Of a DNA stretch of 6,459 nt, positions 1 through 6,459 are shown one piece after another. The translations under genes and the position numbers were made by a program. A model generated the notes under the pieces. The model saw only the letters and a program-made list of their open reading frames with translations, searched no databases and was not told the DNA's origin. Each line of letters opens with the position of its first letter. Within the stretch, counting starts at the first letter, position 1. This stretch comes from Acidobacteriaceae bacterium (lineage in GTDB: Bacteria; Acidobacteriota; Vicinamibacteria; Vicinamibacterales; CAVVIG01). The stretch lies in NCBI GenBank assembly GCA_031274845.1, contig JAISPN010000120.1:1-6459 (forward strand). Reading direction: 5' to 3'.

Positions 1-2258
1 TCGCGCGGCACGATGACGACGCGGCTGACGGCGGAGGCGGTATGTGCGTCGGTAACGCTGACCATCACGCGGCCGATGGTGACGGGCAACGTGAAGGGCA
101 CGGTCATCGGATTCGTCAACGCGCCGCGCGCTTCACCGAAGACCGCTTGCGACAGCGCGCGCACGGTGACGTTCCCTTCGCGCGATCCGCTGCCGGTAAA
201 CCAGACCTGCGCGTCGTATCGGCCGGGCGGCAACGTGTACGGCCCGGCGACGTACTCGTCGTGATCCTCGGACGGCGATTCTTCAAGCGTGGTGAGCGCC
301 GACAGACGGTCTGGCGTCACGCGCGACCAGCGGCTGTAGTCGAGCGTACGGAAACGGGTGCCGTCAAAGCGCGTCAACACGTCGATGTCGCCGCGTCTCG
401 CCGTTTCTTCCCTGACGCGGATGGACGGGCGCGCGTGCACCACGGCGCCGCCGGCAAGCAACGTCAGCAGACCAACGACGAGCGATCGCCATGTGCTGGC
501 GGAGCGTCCACGCGTTACGAGCCACGCGGACAATGTGGCGACGGACAGGACGACGAGCCAGATCGCGAGCGAGACGACATGCGCGGCCCAATCAGGATCG
601 GTGAATATCGGGACAACCGAGGCAAGCGGCGAGGAACCTTGCAGCAGTTCCAGCCATCGCGCGTGCCCGTGCGGATCGCTAAAGAACAGCAAATCGCGCG
701 GCCAGATCATCGCGGCCACCGAGGGAATGAGCCCAATGGCGATCCAGAGCGCAATCGCCGTGCGCGCGAAGACCGATCGCGCGTGAGCGATGGCGACGGC
801 GACAAACGGCGCCAGACAGGGTACGAGCGGGACGAAGAATCGCGCCGGCGCGCTCGATCCGCCCCAGAACATGTACAAGCGCGCCGTGCTGATGACATAC
901 GCACCGACGACCAACCCGAGAACCGCCACGGCAAACCGATGCTCCCGGCGCTTTGAGAGCTGCCATGCGCCAGCGCCGACCGTGAGATAGATCGGGCTGT
1001 AGCACAACAGGCCGAACTTCTGATCGAACAGGAGTCCGAGCAAGCCGTGCGGGATATTGCTCGTCAGCACGTAGAGCTGCGTGTACGCGCCGTACGGTGC
1101 TTCAGGATCGAAGCGGCCGTAGATGACGTAGAACGAGTACAGCCACGCAAGACCTGAAAGCGCCATCGGCGTCAGGAAGAGGATGCCGGTCTTGATGCGC
1201 GGCCACAGACGCAGCGCCAGCGCGGCGCCAAAGATTGCGACGAACACGGAGAACTTCGTGTGCAGCCATGGGAGCGTCGCGAGTATCACGCCGCGCAGCA
1301 GCCACGTCGTGCACGACCGCTCTTCTCTCTCAAACAGCCACTTCACCGCCCACGCAACGACAAGCGCGCCCGGGAGTTCCGGAAAGATTGCCCACGCATG
1401 CGGCACAAAGGGAATGGTGAACGCGATCGCGATCCAGGCGACGTTCGCGGCCGCTGCTCCGGCGAGCGCGCGCATGAGGTCGACCATGGCGACGACGCAC
1501 AGTGCCGCCAGCAGCGAGATAAACACGGCGACGCCGTAGTGTCCCGCCACGGCGTAGACAGGAAGGACGAGCACCGAAAGACCGGGGGCGTGAATCGAGT
1601 AGATCTCGCCGTTCTGTCCCCGCTGCATGTAGTCGGGGCGCAAGTCGCCCGCGAAAAACGCGCGGTAATCGTGCTGCTGATGGTTGTTCTCGATTTTGAG
1701 ATCGCCGTCACGCAGCAGGCTTTCCGTTATCACCAGATAGTGCGGCTCGTCTCCGCCGATGCCGTGCGCGCGAATCGCCGCGACGCCGGCAGTCGCATAC
1801 ACCGCGAAGCTGACAAGGAAGATCGTCGTCCGGTTGACGCCAACAACACGCGCGGCGACGCGAGACCAGACACTGGTGCCGCTGACAAGATACGCGGCGA
1901 TGAGCGACGGCACGATCCACCGCAACGGTCCCGCGAGCACGAGCAGTAGCGGCCATCGATCCGGCAGCCACGGCAAATACGGAATCGCCCAGAGCCAGAG
2001 GAAATTGAACGGCGCGAGGATGTGTCTACTTGCTGGCGATCGCCACGTCACCGCGATTGCGGCAAGGAGCGCGGCGACGAGCGCCGCCGCGAATTGCCAT
2101 GCGGGCAGCAGGAGCGCCAGCCGCGTTGGCGTGCTGCTCCACTGCACGATGTGCACCGACGCTGGCAGGAGCCAGAGCGCCGTCGCGATCGCGCCACAGG
2201 CGCTCGCGTTGACGGCGAGAGTCGCGAATGACCGGCGAGGCGCGTCGCTGGCAGTCAT
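1..2258 (-). CDS. GT-C fold membrane glycosyltransferase (PMT/ArnT-like), C-terminus cut by window edge
   Basis: The minus-strand frame starting at 2258 stays open for 752 codons to the window edge, so the C-terminus is missing. The protein is strongly hydrophobic with many membrane segments, the first at about residues 11-33. GT-C-like marks are GDEPHYL, with the acidic pair D170-E171 where such enzymes carry catalytic acid residues in the first outer loop; a YSIHAPG motif (H223) in the same loop region; FDQKFGLLCYSP (about 411-422); and RFFVPLVP (about 473-480). After the last clear membrane segment (about 593-606), residues from about 610 onward are soluble and probably extracytoplasmic, including LPPGRYDAQVWF, which suggests a beta-rich domain. 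Such enzymes move a sugar from a polyprenyl-phosphate donor to an acceptor on the outer membrane face. The start overlaps the preceding stop as ATGA, with AGGGAAGG just upstream. I do not recognise the exact family, and donor and acceptor are unknown. The membrane glycosyltransferase call is fairly safe. Confidence 0.85.
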   Translation of the reverse strand, partial: MTASDAPRRSFATLAVNASACGAIATALWLLPASVHIVQWSSTPTRLALLLPAWQFAAALVAALLAAIAVTWRSPASRHILAPFNFLWLWAIPYLPWLPDRWPLLLVLAGPLRWIVPSLIAAYLVSGTSVWSRVAARVVGVNRTTIFLVSFAVYATAGVAAIRAHGIGGDEPHYLVITESLLRDGDLKIENNHQQHDYRAFFAGDLRPDYMQRGQNGEIYSIHAPGLSVLVLPVYAVAGHYGVAVFISLLAALCVVAMVDLMRALAGAAAANVAWIAIAFTIPFVPHAWAIFPELPGALVVAWAVKWLFEREERSCTTWLLRGVILATLPWLHTKFSVFVAIFGAALALRLWPRIKTGILFLTPMALSGLAWLYSFYVIYGRFDPEAPYGAYTQLYVLTSNIPHGLLGLLFDQKFGLLCYSPIYLTVGAGAWQLSKRREHRFAVAVLGLVVGAYVISTARLYMFWGGSSAPARFFVPLVPCLAPFVAVAIAHARSVFARTAIALWIAIGLIPSVAAMIWPRDLLFFSDPHGHARWLELLQGSSPLASVVPIFTDPDWAAHVVSLAIWLVVLSVATLSAWLVTRGRSASTWRSLVVGLLTLLAGGAVVHARPSIRVREETARRGDIDVLTRFDGTRFRTLDYSRWSRVTPDRLSALTTLEESPSEDHDEYVAGPYTLPPGRYDAQVWFTGSGSREGNVTVRALSQAVFGEARGALTNPMTVPFTLPVTIGRVMVSVTDAHTASAVSRVVIVPR

Positions 2259-3967
2259 GCCTTCCCTGCCGATGCCTTGGGTGATCCGTTGACGAGCACC
2301 GCCATGTAGTGCGCGGAGTACGGCGCCCAGCGCGACCGTTCGAGCCAGCGTTCAATCGGCGCAAAGAGTTGCACGATGCCGCGCGGAACGAAGTCTGGCA
2401 GGAACGTAAAGTACCGGACGTCCACGACGGCCGCGTCCGTGTACTGCGACAGACGATGCGGCAGCAGCCATCGCTCGACCCCCTCGTCGATGCAGTTCAA
2501 GGAGGGAAAGACGTAGCCCATGTAGAAGCGGAAGAGCAGATTCCGTGTGTTGATTTCGTGAACGAAGAGCAACCCGCCCGGCTTCAGGACGCGGAAGAGT
2601 TCAGTAAACGCCCGGCGCTGCTCGTCCACCGACCCGAGGTGGTGCAGCACGTTGATGATGTAGAGAAAATCAAACGTGCCGTCAGCGGCCGGGATGTCGA
2701 GCACCGATCCGACCTGCACCAGCGACGGGTCGCCGATATTGCGCCCCGCATACGCGACCTGTCCGCTGGAGGCGTCGATGCCGCGGACATCGAACCCGAG
2801 CCGGCGCATTCGCGCGACGTATGCGCCTTGACCGCAGCCGACATCCAGACCGATCCGGCCGACGTGACGCGCCTCGATCACCTCGCGCATGAGCGTCGTC
2901 TTCCGATCGAGCAGCGCATGCCGACGCGACTCTGGAATCTGCACGTCGTAAGCGTCCGCGATGTCGTCGAAGTGCACCGCGCTATCCGCGGCGATACTGC
3001 GCAGGTGCACCACGACAAAAACGAGCCCCAGCAAGAGCGACAGCCCCGCGGTCGCCAGCCGCGCGGCAAGGACGATGACCACGGCGGTTGAGACCGGGAC
3101 GCCTGATCGTTCGACAACCGCCAGCATCTGCGATCCGGCGACGAGCACGCCGCCGGGCACGAGCGAAATACCACTGAACGCGGCCGACGACGCATAGACC
3201 TGCTCTGCCGCTGTCGCGGAGAGCGGCAGTCCTTCCGTGCGCGTCAGCAACCAGAAGCCGAGCCCCGGCAGCAGCCATGCGGCGACGCTGGCGCTGAGCG
3301 CAACCCACCATGTATTCCAGCAAACAAGGCGATGCTCGGCGGGCGCGGCGCTCGGCATCACGATCGAAACGAGGCGTGTCACGACCGTGCGCGCGAGCGT
3401 GATGGCGAGTTTGCGAACCGGACCGATCGACAGTACTGCAATCGCCACCGGCGCCAGCCACATCCACCAGAGGCGCTCGCCGCTCGCGTAGAGTCCAGCC
3501 GACGCGATGAGCCCAAGCGCCAACACATCGAGCACGCGCTCCCACACATTGACGAGCGCGGTGGTGGCCACCGGGACGCGGCCGCGCTGCCAGTTGACGC
3601 GCGCGCGCGCGGCGATCTCGCCCAGGAGCAGCGGCACGAACAGCAGGCTGAACCCGGCGAAGTAGCCGATGTAGGCGTCACGAATCGGGATGCGGGTGTC
3701 GGCGCGGCGCAGCAGGAAAATCCAGCGCAAGCTGCGGAGCGAGAGGCTGACGATGGTCAGTCCGCACGCGACTATAAACGCGATCCAGACGCGCGGCGCG
3801 GGCGGTTCGATGCCCCCAACGCCAATAACGACCGCGCCCGTCGCGATGAGGCCGGCTAATGCGACCGCGGCGGCCGCCGCGAGCAGCACAACCCAGATGA
3901 CGGGACGCGGCACGCGGGGCGCCGTCGCGCGACCTGTGCGCGCGCGGCCGGCTGTCTCTTCAGGCAT
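2255..3967 (-). CDS. Fusion of LPG-synthase-type (UPF0104/AglD-like) membrane domain with SAM-dependent methyltransferase
   Basis: This 570-residue protein has two parts. Residues about 20-322 hold around eight membrane segments and resemble the lysylphosphatidylglycerol synthase transmembrane family (flippase-like, UPF0104/YbhN): LLLGEIAARARVN (about 113-125), VWERVLDVLAL (141-151) and SLVPGGVLVAGSQML (268-282). Residues about 330-570 form a class I methyltransferase: HFDDIADAYD lead-in (332-341), SAM-binding motif LDVGCGQG (374-381), acidic motif GIDAS (396-400), NVLHHLG (439-445) and LKPGG (461-465). The DUF2156 aminoacyl-transferase domain of MprF is absent, so this is not a lysyl-PG synthase. 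The arginine-rich N-terminus and an even number of spans would place the methyltransferase in the cytoplasm. I chose the ATG at 3967, which overlaps the GT2 stop by 8 bp. An in-frame ATG at 4057 would add 30 polar residues inside the GT2 gene and is less likely. The methylated substrate is unknown; a lipid-linked sugar or a membrane lipid are candidates. Confidence 0.88.
   Translation of the reverse strand: MPEETAGRARTGRATAPRVPRPVIWVVLLAAAAAVALAGLIATGAVVIGVGGIEPPAPRVWIAFIVACGLTIVSLSLRSLRWIFLLRRADTRIPIRDAYIGYFAGFSLLFVPLLLGEIAARARVNWQRGRVPVATTALVNVWERVLDVLALGLIASAGLYASGERLWWMWLAPVAIAVLSIGPVRKLAITLARTVVTRLVSIVMPSAAPAEHRLVCWNTWWVALSASVAAWLLPGLGFWLLTRTEGLPLSATAAEQVYASSAAFSGISLVPGGVLVAGSQMLAVVERSGVPVSTAVVIVLAARLATAGLSLLLGLVFVVVHLRSIAADSAVHFDDIADAYDVQIPESRRHALLDRKTTLMREVIEARHVGRIGLDVGCGQGAYVARMRRLGFDVRGIDASSGQVAYAGRNIGDPSLVQVGSVLDIPAADGTFDFLYIINVLHHLGSVDEQRRAFTELFRVLKPGGLLFVHEINTRNLLFRFYMGYVFPSLNCIDEGVERWLLPHRLSQYTDAAVVDVRYFTFLPDFVPRGIVQLFAPIERWLERSRWAPYSAHYMAVLVNGSPKASAGKA
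2260..2267 (-). promoter_or_regulatory. Ribosome binding site for the GT-C gene starting at 2258
   Basis: On the minus strand AGGGAAGG lies just before the ATG at 2258, with AGGGA 4 bases from the start codon. It sits inside the last codons of the upstream methyltransferase gene and supports the ATGA-overlap start. Reinitiation by the same ribosome is also plausible. Confidence 0.5.
3598..3611. repeat. Short CG dinucleotide run inside the flippase-like domain
   Basis: Fourteen alternating C/G bases (seven CG units) lie in the codons for the AARAR stretch of the membrane domain, around residues 119-124. A run like this is a possible slippage or Z-DNA-forming site. In DNA this GC-rich, coding for alternating Ala and Arg explains it well enough, so no function is claimed. 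Confidence 0.35.
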
Positions 3968-4919
3968 TCGTGGTTTCGCGAATCTCGCGAATGACGTAGG
4001 TCGGCTTGTTTTGCGATTCGTGATACGTGCGCGATTGCAGCTCGGCGAGTAACCCAATCGTGAGCAACTGCACGCCGGTAAACGTCAGCAGGATGCCGAG
4101 CAGCAGCAACGGCATATGATCGCCAATCGCCTGATCGAGAACGATCTTGAGGATGCCCAGATAGCCGGTAATCGCCACGCCGGGCAGCAGCATCATGAAG
4201 CCGATGAGCCCAAAGATCTGCAGCGGCCGCGTCGAGTAGTTCAGCAAGAACTTCACGGTGATGAGATCGAGGACGACGCGAATCGTGCGCGAGATGCCGT
4301 ACTTCGAGACCCCGTGCTTGCGCGCGCGATGGTTGACGACGGTTTCGCCGATGGCGACGCCTTGCTCGCTGGCAATCGCCGGAATGAACCGGTGCATCTC
4401 GCCGTACAGCTTCAACGGCTTGACGACCTCGGCGCGGAACACCTTGAGCGAGCAGCCGTAGTCGTGCAGCCGCACGCCGGTCGCGCGCGAGATCAGGCGA
4501 TTAGCCAGCATCGACGGCAACCGCCGCGACAGGAACACGTCCTTCCGGTCTTTCCGCCATCCGCACAGGATGTCGAGCTGCCGTTCTTCGAGCTGCTCGA
4601 TCATCGCCGGGATATCGCGCGGGTCGTTCTGCAGATCGCCATCGGAGGTGACGATGAAGCGTCCGCGCGCGTGGGCGAAGCCTGCCGAGAAGGCGGCGGT
4701 CTGACCGAAGTTTCTGCGGAAGCGGATCACGCGCAGATGCGGATCGACCGATTGCAGCCGGGCAAGGATCTGAAAGCTCTCATCCGTGCTCCCATCGTCG
4801 ATGACGAGAATCTCGTAGGGCCGCGCCCAGCGTGTGAGCACGTCGGTGAGTTCGCGGTGCAGTTCCTCGAGCGACAGTGCTTCGTTACGAATCGGGATGA
4901 CGACGGTGAGATCAATCAT
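3960..4919 (-). CDS. Polyprenyl-phosphate glycosyltransferase, GT2 family (DPM1/GtrB/ArnC-like)
   Basis: This 319-residue protein matches the usual length and layout of bacterial polyprenyl-phosphate glycosyltransferases. The GT-A catalytic domain opens with TVVIPIRNEA and continues with DDGSTD (41-46), RRNFGQT (68-74), the metal-binding DGDLQNDP (93-100), HDYGCSLK (152-159) and the family signature RARKHGVSKYG (198-208). Two C-terminal membrane segments follow (about 232-260 and 268-293). The expected reaction is transfer of a sugar from a nucleotide sugar (or UDP/GDP-linked analogue) to undecaprenyl or similar polyprenyl phosphate at the cytoplasmic face, giving a donor for GT-C enzymes. 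The start at 4919 is chosen because the conserved first beta strand begins at residue 3. The frame is open far upstream, to an ATG at 5414, but that stretch lies over the dedA-like gene in another frame and is not part of this protein. No clear Shine-Dalgarno sequence precedes the start. The sugar cannot be deduced. Confidence 0.93.
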   Translation of the reverse strand: MIDLTVVIPIRNEALSLEELHRELTDVLTRWARPYEILVIDDGSTDESFQILARLQSVDPHLRVIRFRRNFGQTAAFSAGFAHARGRFIVTSDGDLQNDPRDIPAMIEQLEERQLDILCGWRKDRKDVFLSRRLPSMLANRLISRATGVRLHDYGCSLKVFRAEVVKPLKLYGEMHRFIPAIASEQGVAIGETVVNHRARKHGVSKYGISRTIRVVLDLITVKFLLNYSTRPLQIFGLIGFMMLLPGVAITGYLGILKIVLDQAIGDHMPLLLLGILLTFTGVQLLTIGLLAELQSRTYHESQNKPTYVIREIRETTNA

Positions 4920-4960
4920 TGCGCATTGGAATGAGGCGGCGAAGCGTCTCGTGAATGCCT
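4920..4960 (-). other. 41-bp gap between the dedA-like and GT2 genes
   Basis: This is the only real gap inside the minus-strand gene run. I see no convincing promoter, terminator hairpin or strong ribosome binding site in it. A GAGGC/GCCTC pair could form only a 5-bp stem with a long loop. The gap fits genes that are read through as one transcript. Confidence 0.4.
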
Positions 4961-5563
4961 CTAGTGTATCGGAGCCGCCTGCCGGCGCCGCCGCTGATAG
5001 AGGATATACGCGCCAAGCCCCACGGCAAGGAGGCCGACCAGCCACAGCGCCACCTCCGTGCCGTGCTGGTGCAGGAACTCGATCGCGCGGTCGCCATAGG
5101 TAACCGCCAGCCACGCGAGGCCGAAAAAGCGGATGCCGCGGCCGATGATGATGGCCGTCGTGAAGCGAAGCGGCGTGATGCCGGCCAGCCCCGCCAGCAG
5201 CATGAAGATCTTGAACGGCGCGGGCGGCGGCAGCAGCGATGGAATGAGCACCGCCATCACGCCGTACTGCTGAAACGTCGCAAGCGTGCGTTCGACCCGC
5301 TCGGCCGACAGCCGTCGCATCACCCACTGGTCGCCTTTGCGGCCGATGGCGTACAGGACCAGACAGCCCGTCAGCGATCCCAGTGTCGAGACGACGGCGT
5401 AATAGATCGCCCACGACTTGTACTGCATCACCATGTAGATGAGCAGCAGGTCGTTCGCCTCCGGCAATGGGACGAACGACGAGTCGAGAAACGCGAGCAG
5501 AAAGAGCCCCGGGCCTCCGAGCGCCAGCGCGGCGGCACTAATCCTGTTGACGAGATCACCCAT
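4961..5563 (-). CDS. DedA/VTT-family integral membrane protein (YqaA-like)
   Basis: This 200-residue protein has the size and motifs of the DedA/VTT (SNARE-associated) superfamily, YqaA-like branch. It has a first hydrophobic hairpin with FLDSSFVPLPEAND (25-38, conserved acidic E35), a GSLTGCLVLYAIGRKG stretch (62-77), FQQYG (97-101), a second re-entrant-type segment SLLPPPAPFKIF (109-120) followed by AGLAGI, GRGIRF (141-146), and a last membrane span (about 171-189) with a basic tail RRRR (191-194). Some DedA proteins move undecaprenyl phosphate, or scramble or flip other lipids, across the cytoplasmic membrane; whether this subgroup does is not established here. Placed first in a run with a polyprenyl-phosphate glycosyltransferase, carrier-lipid recycling is a reasonable inference. 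The start at 5563 gives a full-length N-terminus, although no Shine-Dalgarno sequence is visible (TTTCCACC precedes the ATG). Confidence 0.88.
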   Translation of the reverse strand: MGDLVNRISAAALALGGPGLFLLAFLDSSFVPLPEANDLLLIYMVMQYKSWAIYYAVVSTLGSLTGCLVLYAIGRKGDQWVMRRLSAERVERTLATFQQYGVMAVLIPSLLPPPAPFKIFMLLAGLAGITPLRFTTAIIIGRGIRFFGLAWLAVTYGDRAIEFLHQHGTEVALWLVGLLAVGLGAYILYQRRRRQAAPIH

Positions 5564-5611
5564 GGTGGAAACACACGATGGTACAACGACCTGCGTTACA
5601 TTGAAGAGGGA
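5564..5611. promoter_or_regulatory. Divergent spacer expected to hold promoters for both directions
   Basis: The dedA-like gene (minus) and the GT-C gene (plus) start only 48 bp apart, head to head. Any promoters must sit here or overlap the neighbouring coding starts. TACATT (5597-5602) is a weak -10-like match for the plus gene, but no matching -35 was found. No clear operator palindrome is visible. The role is inferred from gene layout alone. Confidence 0.35.
5603..5611 (+). promoter_or_regulatory. Purine-rich ribosome binding site for the plus-strand GT-C gene
   Basis: GAAGAGGGA directly precedes the ATG at 5612. The GAGG core is closer to the start codon than usual (about 2-3 bases), so it is probably a modest site. 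No better in-frame start exists nearby: later candidates would cut into the first membrane helix. Confidence 0.4.
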
Positions 5612-6459
5612 ATGGCCTCACGCGCGTCTCGCATTCTGCTCCTCATCACCGTGCTCGCGGGTCTTACTGGCCTTGCCGTCACCCTCCACTACATCCACCT
5701 TGGACTGACGCTGACGCACTACGATGCGCGCGGTCATCTCATCGTCGCGCGGCGCATCTTCGACAGCATCACGCCCGGATGGGAACAGATTGGCGCCGTG
5801 TGGCTGCCGTTGCCGCACCTCCTCAACGCGCTGCCGGTGCAGAACGATTGGCTCTATCGCACCGGCGCCTTCGCCATCGCGCTGAGCATCCTCTGCTACG
5901 CCGTGAGCGCGGGCGCGCTTGCCTGGATCGTGCGTACGCTGACCGGATCGTGGTGGCCGGCCGTGGCCGCCGCCAGCGTGTTCGCCTTCAATCCAAACGT
6001 CCTCTACTTGCAGGCGACGCCGATGACCGAGCCGCTTCTTATCGTGCTGCTGCTCGTGGCGATGGCGTTGCTGATGGATTGGGTGGAGCGCTCGGCGCAT
6101 CCAGGGCTCACCGGCTGGGCCTTCGCGCTCGCCTGCCTCACGCGCTACGAAGCGTGGCCGGTGACCGCGGCCGCCGTCACGCTCGCGTGCCTCGCGCGCT
6201 GGCAGCGCCGCCACTCGTTTCGTCAGGCGCTGCTGGATGTAATCCCGATCGCAATCGTCCCCGCCGCCGCCGGCGCCGCGTTCATCGTCTTCAGCAAAAT
6301 CGTGATCGGATCGTGGTTTGCGAGCGACTTCTTCGTGCCGGAAAATCCGGCGCAGGGACTTCCCTATCAAGCGGTCAAGGAAATCGTCTGGGGCGTGCGG
6401 GAACTAAGTGGCCTGTGGCTCGTCGTGGCTGGCGCGGCCGGCATCCTCGTACTTGCCGT
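5612..6459 (+). CDS. GT-C-like membrane glycosyltransferase (GT39/ArnT-related), C-terminus cut by window edge
   Basis: The frame from the ATG at 5612 stays open for 282 codons to the right edge. The N-terminus has a membrane helix (about 7-29), then an outer-loop-like segment THYDARGHLIVARRIFDS (35-52) with D38 and H42, followed by GWEQIGAVWLPLPHLL (56-71). Further helices lie at about 84-107, 115-127, 141-155, 168-195 and 209-232. Conserved-looking stretches are FNPNVLYLQATPMTEPLL (126-143, E140) and LTRYEAWP (176-183). Together these match the pattern of polyprenyl-phosphate-dependent GT-C mannosyltransferase-like proteins, in which an acidic residue in the first outer loop is catalytic. 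Here D38 is a single acid rather than the DE pair of the other GT-C protein in this window. Being divergent, it is a separate transcription unit but probably serves the same pathway. The family is assigned by pattern only, and substrate is unknown. An antisense open frame over this region is arginine-rich and not credible as a protein. Confidence 0.8.
   Translation, partial: MASRASRILLLITVLAGLTGLAVTLHYIHLGLTLTHYDARGHLIVARRIFDSITPGWEQIGAVWLPLPHLLNALPVQNDWLYRTGAFAIALSILCYAVSAGALAWIVRTLTGSWWPAVAAASVFAFNPNVLYLQATPMTEPLLIVLLLVAMALLMDWVERSAHPGLTGWAFALACLTRYEAWPVTAAAVTLACLARWQRRHSFRQALLDVIPIAIVPAAAGAAFIVFSKIVIGSWFASDFFVPENPAQGLPYQAVKEIVWGVRELSGLWLVVAGAAGILVLA

Noticed and set aside
42..956. 304-codon plus-strand open frame opposite the GT-C gene
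   Set aside because: Its product is rich in Arg, Gly, Asp and Gln with no family motif, and it lies antisense to a well-supported membrane protein frame. Such shadows are common in GC-rich DNA.
364..1971. Series of short minus-strand frames that might suggest a broken gene
   Set aside because: They are in other frames. The frame from 2258 reads through the whole region to the left edge without a stop or frameshift, so the gene is intact as far as seen.
2309..3091. 260-codon plus-strand open frame opposite the methyltransferase part
   Set aside because: Antisense shadow of a frame with clear SAM-binding motifs; no membrane, signal or domain pattern of its own.
4116..4934. 272-codon plus-strand open frame opposite the GT2 gene
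   Set aside because: It mirrors a gene with textbook GT2 motifs. Its own translation is charged, repetitive and without recognisable domains.
4934..4961. Possible terminator hairpin between the dedA-like and GT2 genes
   Set aside because: The only pairing is a 5-bp stem with a loop of about 18 bases and no T-run, too weak for a terminator.
5942..6317. Repeated CGGATCGTGGT in the right-hand GT-C gene
   Set aside because: Two copies encode the similar peptides GSWW and GSWF; this is coding coincidence or motif similarity, not a repeat element.
5618..6370. 250-codon minus-strand open frame opposite the right-hand GT-C gene
   Set aside because: The product is dominated by Arg, Glu, Gly and His. 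The plus frame gives a coherent membrane protein with a start next to a purine-rich site.

Overview
The window reads as GC-rich bacterial chromosome, almost entirely protein coding. Five genes fill it: four in a row on the minus strand and one divergent gene on the plus strand. No RNA gene, CRISPR array, insertion sequence or phage gene was seen. The high GC, the strong G/C bias at third codon positions and the style of the large membrane glycosyltransferases would fit Acidobacteriota (for example Vicinamibacteria). That placement is an impression, not shown by any marker gene here.

The minus-strand genes, read right to left, look like one operon. They are a DedA/VTT-family membrane protein (5563 to 4961), a polyprenyl-phosphate glycosyltransferase of family GT2 (4919 to 3960), a flippase-like membrane domain fused to a SAM-dependent methyltransferase (3967 to 2255), and a large GT-C membrane glycosyltransferase that runs off the left edge (2258 to 1). 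The first gap is 41 bp. The next two junctions overlap by 8 bp (ATGCCTGA) and 4 bp (ATGA), which points to translational coupling. On the right, after a 48-bp divergent spacer, a second GT-C-type membrane protein starts at 5612 on the plus strand and runs off the right edge.

The genes fit a lipid-linked glycosylation pathway. The GT2 enzyme would load a sugar onto polyprenyl phosphate at the inner face of the membrane. One of the multi-spanning proteins could move lipid carriers across the membrane. The GT-C enzymes would use the lipid-linked sugar on the outer face to modify a glycan, lipid or protein. The DedA protein could return the spent carrier, a role shown for some DedA proteins. The methyltransferase fused to the flippase-like domain is the least conventional part and the best candidate for something poorly described. 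Sugar identity, acceptor and transport roles cannot be read from the sequence.
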